NCBI GenBank assembly: GCA_942490995.1
Contig: CALOBG010000055.1
Span: 1 to 64,000 of the forward strand
Reading direction: 5' to 3'
Source of the DNA: UBA981 sp942490995
GTDB taxonomy: Bacteria > Pseudomonadota > Gammaproteobacteria > Ga0077536
DNA: 64,000 bases
The notes beneath the pieces were generated by a model. That model ran no database searches, was not told where the DNA came from, and saw only the letters and a program-made list of their open reading frames with translations. Positions within the stretch are counted from its first letter, which is position 1, and every line of letters begins with the position of its first letter. Below, piece by piece: positions 39,170-47,016 of the stretch. A program made the translations under genes and the position numbers.

Positions 39170-40006
39170 TTATCCGGCCGCGCGCAGCGCCGCGATGCGC
39201 GCGGTGAGCGGAGGGTGGGTCGAGAGCAGGTTACCAAGCGCACCGTTGATCCCGAACGCTTCGATCGCATCGGGCAAGGGCTGGGGTTCGGCGGCGCGTT
39301 GCAGGGATTCCAGCGCGGCGATCATCTTGTTGCGCCCGGCCAGCGAGGCGCCGCCGCTATCGGCACGATATTCGCGGTAGCGGCTGAACCAGCGCACCAC
39401 CAGGGCGGCCAGGAAACCGAGCACCGCCTGGGCGGCAAAGTAACCGATGTAGTAACCGACCCCGCGACCGCGGCCGTCGCGGTCGATGGCACTGGCGATG
39501 AGTTGCGCAAAAACGATCACAAATGTATTCATGACGCCCTGCAGCAACGCCAGGGTGACCATGTCGCCGTTCGCGACGTGGCTGATCTCATGGCCGAGTA
39601 CGGCCTCGACTTCGTCCTGATCCATGTGACGCAACAGCCCGCTGCTGACCGCAACCAGAGCGTCATCCTTGTTCCAGCCGGTAGCGAACGCGTTGGGGCT
39701 CGGTGACTCGAACAGCGCGACTTCCGGCATGCCGATCCCGGCTGTCTGCGCCTGTCGCGCGACGGTGTCGAGCAGCCAGCGCTCGGTTGCATTGCGCGGT
39801 TGCGCGATAACTTCAGCGCCGACCGCCCGGCGCGCCATCGATTTCGACAGCAGCAGTGACACAAACGAACCGCCCATGCCGAACAAGGCGGCGAATACCA
39901 GGAAGCCGGCGGTACTCTGCTGGTCGAGTCCGAACAGCTTGAGCACGATCGAAAATACGATCAGGACGGCAAAATTGGTAGCCAGAAACAAACCGATACG
40001 TAACAT
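39170..40006 (-). CDS. htpX: Membrane metalloprotease HtpX
   Basis: A 278-residue M48 zinc protease of the inner membrane. Two N-terminal transmembrane helices (LFLATNFAVLIVFSIVLKLF; AGFLVFAALFGMGGSFVSLLL) precede the cytoplasmic domain. The active site is HEISH at residues 139-143, with the downstream REYRADSGGA supplying the third zinc ligand. Two further hydrophobic segments lie near 150-200. HtpX works with FtsH in membrane-protein quality control. A sigma32 promoter (40049-40077) stands 43 bp upstream, matching its role in heat and envelope stress. Confidence 0.95.
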   Translation of the reverse strand: MLRIGLFLATNFAVLIVFSIVLKLFGLDQQSTAGFLVFAALFGMGGSFVSLLLSKSMARRAVGAEVIAQPRNATERWLLDTVARQAQTAGIGMPEVALFESPSPNAFATGWNKDDALVAVSSGLLRHMDQDEVEAVLGHEISHVANGDMVTLALLQGVMNTFVIVFAQLIASAIDRDGRGRGVGYYIGYFAAQAVLGFLAALVVRWFSRYREYRADSGGASLAGRNKMIAALESLQRAAEPQPLPDAIEAFGINGALGNLLSTHPPLTARIAALRAAG

Positions 40007-40048
40007 GGGTTGTCCTCAACTCGTGTATGGAGGCAATAACTGCTGTTC

Positions 40049-40077
40049 AGATGGGGATGGTTGCGCCGGTTTTCAAT
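40049..40077 (-). promoter_or_regulatory. Sigma32 heat-shock promoter of htpX
   Basis: The minus strand reads ATTGAAA (40077-40071), 14 bp, CCCCATCT (40056-40049). This matches the sigma32 consensus except for the first base. The promoter overlaps the 84-bp gap before the histidine kinase gene. Confidence 0.87.
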
Positions 40078-40090
40078 GCCGGCACCGGGC

Positions 40091-41407
40091 TCAGGCGATA
40101 CGCTGCCCCGCCGGCAGCGCGCCGATTTCGGCACCCGGAAGCACCACTTCGACCTCGGTACCACGGCGCGGTTCGCTGCGGATATCGATTTGCCAGCCGA
40201 AGCGTTCGGTAATGCGTTTGACCAGGCTCAGACCGATGCCGTTGCCGCGCGCGCCCTGCGGATTGAAATAGGGTTCAAAGACACTGTTCAGGTGTTCTTT
40301 GCTCATCCCCACACCGCTGTCGGTAATGGTTACGCGGTTATTGTCGATGGTTACCGCGACCACACCGGCATCGGTATAGGCACAGGCATTGCGCAACAGG
40401 TTGCCGAACACAATTGCGACGATTTTCGGCGCGCTGCGGATGCCGAGCAGATTACGCTCGGTAAACGTCAACTCGAGATCCTTGGCGCCGAACACCATGC
40501 GGCAGCGATTGATATCCTGGCGCACGATGTCGTTGACACTGACGAATTCCGTCGCCAGTACGCCTTCGTGCTCGCGCGCGAGCAACAGCAGGACTTCGGT
40601 AAGTTCTTCCATGTCCTGCGCCGCACGGCGAATTTTCTCGACCATCGCCCGCGCCGGCGCGTCGAGCGCGGTACGATTGAGCAGATTATCGCTGGCCATG
40701 CGGATCACCGTCAGCGGACTGCGCAGTTCATGGCTCGCTTCCCGCGTGAAGGTTCGCTCGCGTTCGATCGAGGCATCGACACGGGCAAGAAGATGGCGCA
40801 GGGCGTTGGCCAGGGTTTCGATCTCGGCATCCACGCCGCGATCCGTGCCCGCGACGGCAATCGCGTCGAGGTCGGGGGTTTCGAGATCGATGTCGCGAAC
40901 GCTGCGCGCCAGGCGGACCAGCGGCGACACGGCGCGCCGGGTCAGGCGGTAGGCCGCCCACGCCGAGGAGTACAACACCACCAACAGCAGCGCCAGCGGT
41001 GCGATGCCGAAATAGGTCGCCAGCTCCTTGACATTGTTGGCGTCGAAAACCAGGAACAGTCGCCGCCCGCCATCTTCGCTGACGTGCACGACCGCAGTAC
41101 CGACAGCAGTGACGAGGTCGTGGATCCCGAGTTCCAGATCGGAAAACTCCTGAGGAATATCCGCGGCATTGCGCTCAAACAGGTAACCGATCAGGGTGTT
41201 GGTATTCGGCGCCGGCGTATCGCGCGTGATCTTGTGACGGGCCCAGAAGTAATCGGCCTCGCGCTCGAGCGCGGAGACGATCAACAACTCACGGATGGCA
41301 AACTCGGCGAGATAGACACCGGCGACCGCGGTCGCACTGATGAGCACGATCTGCAGGACGAAGGCGCGCCACAGGCGGGTATTAAGGCGATGGCGGCGGT
41401 CAGCCAT
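40091..41407 (-). CDS. Sensor histidine kinase
   Basis: A 438-residue transmembrane kinase. TM1 is at about 13-34, a short periplasmic sensor domain of ~95 residues follows, TM2 is at about 133-150 (FGIAPLALLLVVLYSSAW), then a HAMP linker (RLTRRAVSPLVRLARSVRDI). The HisKA phospho-acceptor is His226 in EASHELRSPL. The HATPase_c boxes follow: NLLRNACAY (N box), ITDSGVGMS (G1) and GNGIGLSLVKRI (G2). It overlaps the response regulator gene by 8 bp. The stimulus is unknown; no dedicated target operon is adjacent apart from the downstream htpX, which has its own sigma32 promoter. Confidence 0.92.
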   Translation of the reverse strand: MADRRHRLNTRLWRAFVLQIVLISATAVAGVYLAEFAIRELLIVSALEREADYFWARHKITRDTPAPNTNTLIGYLFERNAADIPQEFSDLELGIHDLVTAVGTAVVHVSEDGGRRLFLVFDANNVKELATYFGIAPLALLLVVLYSSAWAAYRLTRRAVSPLVRLARSVRDIDLETPDLDAIAVAGTDRGVDAEIETLANALRHLLARVDASIERERTFTREASHELRSPLTVIRMASDNLLNRTALDAPARAMVEKIRRAAQDMEELTEVLLLLAREHEGVLATEFVSVNDIVRQDINRCRMVFGAKDLELTFTERNLLGIRSAPKIVAIVFGNLLRNACAYTDAGVVAVTIDNNRVTITDSGVGMSKEHLNSVFEPYFNPQGARGNGIGLSLVKRITERFGWQIDIRSEPRRGTEVEVVLPGAEIGALPAGQRIA

Positions 41408-42086
41408 CGTCGGCGATGCGGAAACCGGCGCTGTGCACGGTGTGGATCATGGCGCGCTCGAACGGCTTGTCGATAGCCTTGCGCAGGTTATACATGTGGC
41501 TGCGCAACGCATCGCTGTCGGGCGGCAGGTCGTCCCAGATCGCGCGCTCGATGGCACGCCGATCGACAACCCTGGGCGATTGCTGCATAAGCAGGGTCAG
41601 GATCTTCATGCCGATCGGGGTCACGGTCAGCTCCTGACCGGCGCGCACGACTTTAAGCGTACGCTGGTCGACGCTCAGGTCACCGACCTGCAGAAGTGCC
41701 GCTGCGGGACGCTGGCGGCGCCGCATCAGCGAGCGCAGGCGCGCGGCCAGTTCTTCAAGATCGAACGGCTTGACCAGGTAATCATCGGCGCCACTGTCAA
41801 ATCCGGCCAGCTTGTCGGCGAGGGTATCGCGGGCGGTCAGTAACAGCACCGGCGTTTCCACGCCGCCGCCGGCACGCAGTTCACGACACACTTCGAGGCC
41901 GTCAAGCCCGGGCAACATGACATCGAGGACGATGGCGTCATAACGGTTTTCACGGCTGAACTCGAGGCCGGCCGTACCGTTGTCGGCGTAATCGACGCTG
42001 AAGCCCTGGCCTTCAAGGTATTCAAAGACCATTTCCGCGATATCACGGTGGTCTTCGATGAGCAGGATGTCGCCGGGCTGCGCCAT
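41400..42086 (-). CDS. OmpR/PhoB-family response regulator
   Basis: A 228-residue regulator. The receiver domain carries the acidic pair (LLIEDH, 9-12), the phospho-acceptor Asp55 in IVLDVMLPG, Thr in LLTARDT and Lys in DDYLVKPFD. The C-terminal winged-helix domain (about 130-225: LSVDQRTLKVVRAGQELTVTPIGMKIL...SHMYNLRKAID) is of the OmpR/PhoB type. The start at 42086 (MAQPGDILLIED) fits the family; longer readings do not. It is first in the operon and cotranscribed with the kinase. Targets are not visible from the window. Confidence 0.93.
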   Translation of the reverse strand: MAQPGDILLIEDHRDIAEMVFEYLEGQGFSVDYADNGTAGLEFSRENRYDAIVLDVMLPGLDGLEVCRELRAGGGVETPVLLLTARDTLADKLAGFDSGADDYLVKPFDLEELAARLRSLMRRRQRPAAALLQVGDLSVDQRTLKVVRAGQELTVTPIGMKILTLLMQQSPRVVDRRAIERAIWDDLPPDSDALRSHMYNLRKAIDKPFERAMIHTVHSAGFRIADDG

Positions 42087-42273
42087 CAGCTGCGGAGATT
42101 GCCCAATGGAGTGTACATGCGGTTCCGGCCTCACTGGATGTGCTGTCCGCACTGCGGATCGATTCAGCCTGGCGCGCGCGGCGCGCTGCGATCCGCGCAC
42201 TTGTCAGGTGAGACTTTATACACCGCCGATCGTTCAGCGCCAATGCACGTGGCAGGCGCGCCGAGCACGCCAG

Positions 42274-43203
42274 TCAGCTTATCAGCACTAGCAGCCCGGT
42301 GACGACCAACGGCGACAGCGCGGTCGAGATCACGATGGCTTTCGACACGGCCTCCTGCCGCACCTCGTACTGACTGGCAAAAATAAACGCGTTGATCCCG
42401 CTTGGCATTGCGGCGAGCAGCACCGCAACCTGCATCCAGGCAGCGGGAACCGCGAACACGTGGCAGGCCAGAAACACCAGCAGCGGATGCACCAACAGCT
42501 TGAGCACCACCAGTACCGTGACGTCACGATAGCCACCGCCGAGACGGTACTGCGCGACACTGATACCGAGTGCGATCAGCGCGCAGCCGGGTGCGGCGGC
42601 GCCGATGATCGCGAGCAGGCGATCGAGCGGTAGCGGTACCTCGACACCGGCAAGATTGGCCGCCACACCCAGCAACAGGCCGGCGATGACCGGGTTCAGC
42701 AGCAGCCGCAACGCGCGCCGGACGAGCGCCAGGGGTGCGGCACGCTGCCCGTCGGCGCGGCGTTCCAGGGCCCAGGTCGTGAGCGGAAAAAACAATGCGC
42801 TCTGGGTCGCCAGCAGGATGAACAGCGGCAGTGCTGCACTCGGGCCGAACGCGCTCAGCGTCAGCGGGAATCCGAGCAGGACCATATTCGCGTAGCCGGC
42901 CGACATTCCGGCGATACCCGTCTCGTGCCGCGCCCAGCCGAACGCGCGTCGCGCAAGCAGCATGGCGAGCGCAAAAATCAACAGCGACGGCAGGTAGAAT
43001 GCCGCCAGGTAGGCCCACGGCATCGTGGCCGGCAGCTCCGCCGCGGCCAGGGACCGAAACAGCATGGCCGGGATCGCGAGGTAATACATGAAACGCACCA
43101 GTGCGCGTCCGCTGTCGGCACTGAACAGGCCGCCGCGCGCCAGGGCGTAGCCGAGCGCCACGCTGCCGAACACCGGCACGACCGTGGCTGCGATCGTACT
43201 CAC
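42274..43203 (-). CDS. AEC (auxin efflux carrier) family transporter
   Basis: A 309-residue membrane protein with about ten hydrophobic segments arranged as two five-helix halves. Family landmarks: FGSVALGYALARGGLF, FMYYLAIPAMLFRSLA, GYANMVLLGFPLTL and MPSGINAFIFASQYEV in the second half. AEC proteins move small organic acids (malonate, malate) or other metabolites. The GTG start at 43203 lies within the stop codon of the upstream LLM gene (overlap 43200-43203), so the two are translationally coupled. The substrate might be linked to that flavoprotein, which is inference. Confidence 0.87.
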   Translation of the reverse strand: MSTIAATVVPVFGSVALGYALARGGLFSADSGRALVRFMYYLAIPAMLFRSLAAAELPATMPWAYLAAFYLPSLLIFALAMLLARRAFGWARHETGIAGMSAGYANMVLLGFPLTLSAFGPSAALPLFILLATQSALFFPLTTWALERRADGQRAAPLALVRRALRLLLNPVIAGLLLGVAANLAGVEVPLPLDRLLAIIGAAAPGCALIALGISVAQYRLGGGYRDVTVLVVLKLLVHPLLVFLACHVFAVPAAWMQVAVLLAAMPSGINAFIFASQYEVRQEAVSKAIVISTALSPLVVTGLLVLIS

Positions 43204-44087
43204 GCCGAGGACGGCGTCGGCGGACCGCGTCGTACCGCGGCAAGCGTGGCGGCAAACGTGCCGCGTGCTTCCTCGACCCAGTGACACCACCACGTTGCCC
43301 CGGTCGCGGCAAAAGCCGCGGCAGGTTCAGCGCCGCAGCCGGCCTCGCCCAGCCGCCCGCTGGCGACATAATCGAAGGGCGCGCGGGAGGTACGCCGAGC
43401 CTCGACGTAAGCAACCATGGCGCCGAATTCAGCGCTGTCCGGCCACCATTGCGACCAGTCGATGGCCAGGCTCGAGCCGGGTTCAAAATCCGTCGGCACG
43501 CGTACCGGGAAAACCCCGTCCCAGCGGGCCGCACGGCGCAATCCGGCCCGCGCCGGCAGCGACGCGGCGACCCACACCGGGATGCGCGGCCGCTGCAGCG
43601 CCGGTGGCGCGAAACGCGCACCCGTGACGCGGTAATAACGACCCTGGTGGTCAAGGCTGTCGCCGCGCATCAGGGTCGTGGCGATCGCGAGCCCTTCATC
43701 GAGGCGCGCGGCGCGAACCGCGGCCGCGGGGTCTTCGCCAAAAGCCTCGAATTCGAGCGCGGCGGGTTCGCCGAGTCCGACGCCGAGGGTCACCCGCCCG
43801 TGACTGAGATGGTCGAGCGTGACCATCTCGCGCGCAAGTTTCCACGGCCGGCGCCGCGCCAACGGTGTGATCATCGCCCCGAAGCGTATTCGTGAGGTCG
43901 CCTGGGCGACGGCGCCGAGGACCACCGTGGCATCGACGACTTCGAGTCGGCCCGCGGCTTCGAAAACCAGGTGGTCCCAGATAAAAAAGCCGTCAAAACC
44001 AGCCGCCTCGCTGGCCACGGCCAGTTCGACCAGCCGCGCCGGATCGCCGTAGTCATTGAAATTGGGCGCGTAGACCGCGTGTTTCAT
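43200..44087 (-). CDS. LLM-class flavin-dependent oxidoreductase (luciferase-like)
   Basis: A 295-residue TIM-barrel flavoprotein. Typical segments: YAPNFNDYGDPARLVELAVASEAAGFDGFFIWDHL, ATSRIRFGAMITPLARRRPW, REMVTLDHLSHGRVTLGVGLG and RARIPVW-like PRIPVWVAASLPARAGLRRAA. Members use FMN or F420 to oxidise or reduce small organics. A short extension near residue 210 and Pro-rich tail are unremarkable. The start faces the repeat remnant at 44105. Substrate unknown. Confidence 0.88.
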   Translation of the reverse strand: MKHAVYAPNFNDYGDPARLVELAVASEAAGFDGFFIWDHLVFEAAGRLEVVDATVVLGAVAQATSRIRFGAMITPLARRRPWKLAREMVTLDHLSHGRVTLGVGLGEPAALEFEAFGEDPAAAVRAARLDEGLAIATTLMRGDSLDHQGRYYRVTGARFAPPALQRPRIPVWVAASLPARAGLRRAARWDGVFPVRVPTDFEPGSSLAIDWSQWWPDSAEFGAMVAYVEARRTSRAPFDYVASGRLGEAGCGAEPAAAFAATGATWWCHWVEEARGTFAATLAAVRRGPPTPSSA

Positions 44088-44104
44088 TGTCAGTCTCTAC
44101 AGCC

Positions 44105-44146
44105 TAACAGGATGGTGAAAAACTACTGCGGAGGTCGTGCGCGGCG
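44105..44146. repeat. Isolated end of repeat family 2 (MITE-like)
   Basis: These 42 bp (starting TAACAGGATGGTGAAAAAC) are nearly identical to the reverse complement of 50252-50293, the right end of the full element at 50147-50293. The match stops after GCGCGGCG. The element end here points in the opposite direction to that copy, so the two flank the 6-kb segment between them as inverted ends. Confidence 0.8.
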
Positions 44147-44161
44147 CGCGCCGCTGTACAC

Positions 44162-44198
44162 AAAAAAAACCCGGCGGCAGCAGCGCTGACGCCGGGTT
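44162..44198 (-). terminator. Rho-independent terminator of the LLM gene at 44223
   Basis: Perfect 9-bp stem AACCCGGCG (44168-44176) / CGCCGGGTT (44190-44198), 13-nt loop, and eight T residues on the minus strand (A run 44162-44169). It is 25 bp past the stop of the gene it terminates. Confidence 0.9.
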
Positions 44199-44222
44199 GA
44201 CTGGCTTGCCGCCAGCGCTGCT

Positions 44223-45449
44223 TCAGGCCGGCACGGCGACCCGCGAGGCGTTCGACGCGATGATTTTATCGGTGTGATTCGGCCACACTTTTTCGGTCAT
44301 CAGTTCCAGGCTTTTCATGCAATGGTGGTGCGGCATGTGGTTGTAGATAAACATCCAGAAGTAGTCGACCGGCAACTGCTTGAACAGCTTTTCGAGTTTG
44401 CGATTGACGGTATCCGGGCTGCCATGGATCACCAGGCCGCGCTCGTCCAGGGTTTCGAAGGTCGCCGGCAGGTCGAACGGCCCTTCGCCGTGCGCGGCGA
44501 GCGCTGCGTTGAAACCAAACGGTACAAAAAAGTTGTTCCAGATGAACGAGCCGGCTTCGCGTGCGATGGCTTCGGCCTCGGCATCGGTGTCGGCCACGAT
44601 CACTTCGCGGCTCATCGCCATGCCCTGGCCGAACTTGTAGTTCTTGCCCGCCTCGTTGGCGGCTTCCATGCCGGCGCGGAAATGTTCCTTGACGACATCG
44701 TACTGGGTCATGATGGTGACCGGTACAATGCCGCGTTCCATACCCCATTTGATCGAACGCTCGGAGGTTGCGAACGGCATGAACATGTCCGGGATCTGCT
44801 TTTCGAAAGTCGGCGGCGCAATGCCGATTTCTTCGATGTAGCCGTCATCGTTGCAACCCTGGCCATAGTTCCTGGCGACTTCCGCGGCCGCCCACTTGAT
44901 GTCTTTGGTCGGGACCTGCCAGTGTTTGCCCTGGAAGCTGAAGGTGTCATTTTTCCACGCCGACATGATGAGTTCGAAATGTTCCTCGAACAGCGAGCGC
45001 TTGAGATCTTCGTATTCCTCGCCCGAAGCCGGATCGCTCAGGCCGACCTGCTGGCCAAGGACGTTCACCCAGCGCGGCTGATAGCCGCGGGCAAAGCCCG
45101 CGAACACGCGCCCGCCGAGCATCTGCGACAGCATGGCGATGTTTTCGGACAGGTTGATGGGATTCTGCGACGGCAGCACGTTACCGAGCTGGCCGAACTT
45201 CATGTTCTTGGTCTGCATCCCGAAATAGAGGTCGAGCATTACCGGGTTGGTCGAAACCTCTTCGCCCTCGATATGGAAGTGATGCTCGGTGAAGCCGGTA
45301 CCATAGTAGCCATGTTCGTCCATGTAGCAGATCTGCTCGCTCAATTCGCGCAGCATCATCTGATAGAGAGCGGTCTGCTTGCCGGCCATGCCCTTGACGA
45401 TGTCTTCTTTGCGACCCACCGACGGCAGGTAAAACGCGCCTACTTCCAT
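44223..45449 (-). CDS. LLM-class flavin-dependent monooxygenase (LuxA-like)
   Basis: A 408-residue luciferase-like flavin monooxygenase, longer than the LLM protein at 43200 and only distantly similar. It has MEVGAFYLPSVGRKEDI, the YYGTGFTEHHFH block (bacterial luciferase-type HH), YFGMQTKNMKFGQLGNVLPSQNPI, REMV-like substitute SENIAMLSQMLGGRVFAGFARGYQ and FVPFGFNA near the C-terminus. Such enzymes insert oxygen into small organics with reduced FMN from a partner reductase; none is adjacent. It is a single-gene unit with its own terminator (44162). Confidence 0.87.
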   Translation of the reverse strand: MEVGAFYLPSVGRKEDIVKGMAGKQTALYQMMLRELSEQICYMDEHGYYGTGFTEHHFHIEGEEVSTNPVMLDLYFGMQTKNMKFGQLGNVLPSQNPINLSENIAMLSQMLGGRVFAGFARGYQPRWVNVLGQQVGLSDPASGEEYEDLKRSLFEEHFELIMSAWKNDTFSFQGKHWQVPTKDIKWAAAEVARNYGQGCNDDGYIEEIGIAPPTFEKQIPDMFMPFATSERSIKWGMERGIVPVTIMTQYDVVKEHFRAGMEAANEAGKNYKFGQGMAMSREVIVADTDAEAEAIAREAGSFIWNNFFVPFGFNAALAAHGEGPFDLPATFETLDERGLVIHGSPDTVNRKLEKLFKQLPVDYFWMFIYNHMPHHHCMKSLELMTEKVWPNHTDKIIASNASRVAVPA

Positions 45450-45591
45450 AATTGAACTCCCACGAGCGATATGTGCTGATGTGCGGTGCGCACCGAATTA
45501 CCATCGATGCGGTACGGTATTGCTGACAAGACTACTACGCCCTGGCCATCATCGTCCACCTGAAATCCCTGCAAATTGAGCGCACTGCGCT

Positions 45592-45984
45592 TTATGCCGG
45601 AGCCGCTGCGACGGCCTCGATTTCAAACCGCCATTCAGGTTTCAGCAGTTGCCGCACAAGCACCGCGGTCGAGGCTGGTCGCGCCTCGCCGATGTGTTTG
45701 GCGCGGGCCGCCGCGAATGCCGAATAGTCGTCGGCGTCGAGCAGGTAAGCGGTTATTTTGACGATGTTTTCCGCGCCCATTCCGGCCCCCTGCAGAGCCG
45801 CCATCAGGTTCGTCCAGGCCTGCTCCGCCTGCCCTTCGAGGGTCTCCGGCAAGCTGCCGTCCGCGCGCAGGCCAACCTGTCCCGCGATATAGGCCATACG
45901 CGCGTTGGGCGGCACCACCACCACATGGTGATAAGCATTCGCAAATGGCGTCATCATCGATGGCGGATTGATTTTTTCCAACAT
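45592..45984 (-). CDS. RidA-family protein, single domain
   Basis: A 130-residue RidA/YjgF/UK114 protein: HHVVVVPPNARMAYIAGQVGLRADG, EGQAEQAWTNLMAALQGAGMGAENIVKITAYLLD, and the C-terminal RPASTAVLVRQLLKPEWRFEIEAVA. The family's catalytic Arg (in PARSAV-type motifs) is replaced here by Ser (PASTAV), although the Glu of the closing FEIEA strand is kept, so enamine/imine deaminase activity is uncertain. The start at 45984 matches the family; the longer reading does not. It is divergent from the cbbQ gene. A second, triple-domain RidA protein lies at 6736. Confidence 0.87.
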   Translation of the reverse strand: MLEKINPPSMMTPFANAYHHVVVVPPNARMAYIAGQVGLRADGSLPETLEGQAEQAWTNLMAALQGAGMGAENIVKITAYLLDADDYSAFAAARAKHIGEARPASTAVLVRQLLKPEWRFEIEAVAAAPA

Positions 45985-46147
45985 ATCGGCACTCCCGGCT
46001 ATGGTTCCTGACGGTGCAACCTTGAGCGCTTTCCATTCCGCAGGCAAGACTGTTCCGCATTGAGGGCCGCGACCCGGCGCAGCCGGCCTGCTGATGTACA
46101 ATCTGCCGGCGCGACTGGCAGCGGGCTCAAGCAGCGGAGTAGAGATC

Positions 46148-46960
46148 ATGACTATCGAGGCCATCAGGACTCAACAGAGTGCGGTCACCGAGGAACCGTA
46201 CTACGAATCCGTCCATGACGAGATCGAGGTGTTCGCCGCGGCCTACCGCAACCAGCTGCCGGTCCTGCTGAAAGGCCCGACCGGCTGCGGCAAAACCCGC
46301 TTCATCGAGTACATGGCCTGGTACCTGAAACGGCCGATGGTCACCGTCGCCTGTCATGACGACCTCACGGCTTCGGATTTGATTGGACGTTACCTGGTCA
46401 AGGGCGGCGAAACGGTATGGGTCGACGGACCGTTGACCAGCGCGGTGCGCAACGGCAGCATCTGCTATCTGGATGAAATCGTCGAAGCGCGCAAAGACAC
46501 CTCGGTGGTCATCCACCCGTTGTGCGACGACCGCCGTATTCTGCCGATCGAAAAGCTCGGCGAGCTGATCAGCGCACCACCGGAGTTCTGCCTGGCGATC
46601 TCCTACAACCCGGGCTACCAGAGCGTGCTCAAGGATCTCAAGCAGAGCACGCGCCAGCGCTTTGTCGCACTGGAGTTCAACTACCCGAGCGCCGACGTCG
46701 AGCAGACCATCATCGAAAAGGAAAGCGCGATCGATGCCGCGATGGCGCGCCAACTGGTCAAGTTCGGGGCCATGACCCGTAACCTCAAGGGCAGCGGGCT
46801 CGACGAAGGCGCAAGTACCCGCCTGCTGGTCAATGCCGCCAAACTGATGCACGAAGATATCGCGCCGGTGGTGGCGACCGATACCGCGATCGCGCAGGCG
46901 CTGACCGATGACGAGGACATGCTGCAGGCCATCCACGAGCTTTCGCGCTCAATTTTTTAG
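46148..46960 (+). CDS. cbbQ: CbbQ/NorQ-type AAA+ ATPase
   Basis: A 270-residue MoxR-branch AAA+ protein of the CbbQ/NorQ/GpvN group. Walker A is GPTGCGKT (43-50), Walker B ICYLDE (105-110), with a sensor 1-type block CLAISYNPGYQSVLKDLKQSTRQRFVAL. The partner CbbO-type gene follows 56 bp downstream. With CbbO, CbbQ remodels RuBisCO or, as NorQ/NorD, nitric oxide reductase. Neither cbbLS/M nor norCB is visible, so the client is unknown and the symbol denotes family only. The ATG at 46148 is preceded by the AGAG ribosome region. Confidence 0.87.
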   Translation: MTIEAIRTQQSAVTEEPYYESVHDEIEVFAAAYRNQLPVLLKGPTGCGKTRFIEYMAWYLKRPMVTVACHDDLTASDLIGRYLVKGGETVWVDGPLTSAVRNGSICYLDEIVEARKDTSVVIHPLCDDRRILPIEKLGELISAPPEFCLAISYNPGYQSVLKDLKQSTRQRFVALEFNYPSADVEQTIIEKESAIDAAMARQLVKFGAMTRNLKGSGLDEGASTRLLVNAAKLMHEDIAPVVATDTAIAQALTDDEDMLQAIHELSRSIF

Positions 46961-47016
46961 ACGCCGATCCGGCGCGGCTGCGTAGTGCCGCCGCGCGAGC
47001 GCGTAGACTTAACCTC

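Noticed and set aside
39142..39190. GC-rich hairpin at the convergent methyltransferase/htpX ends.
   Set aside because: It overlaps the htpX coding end and lacks a T tract, so I do not call it a terminator.
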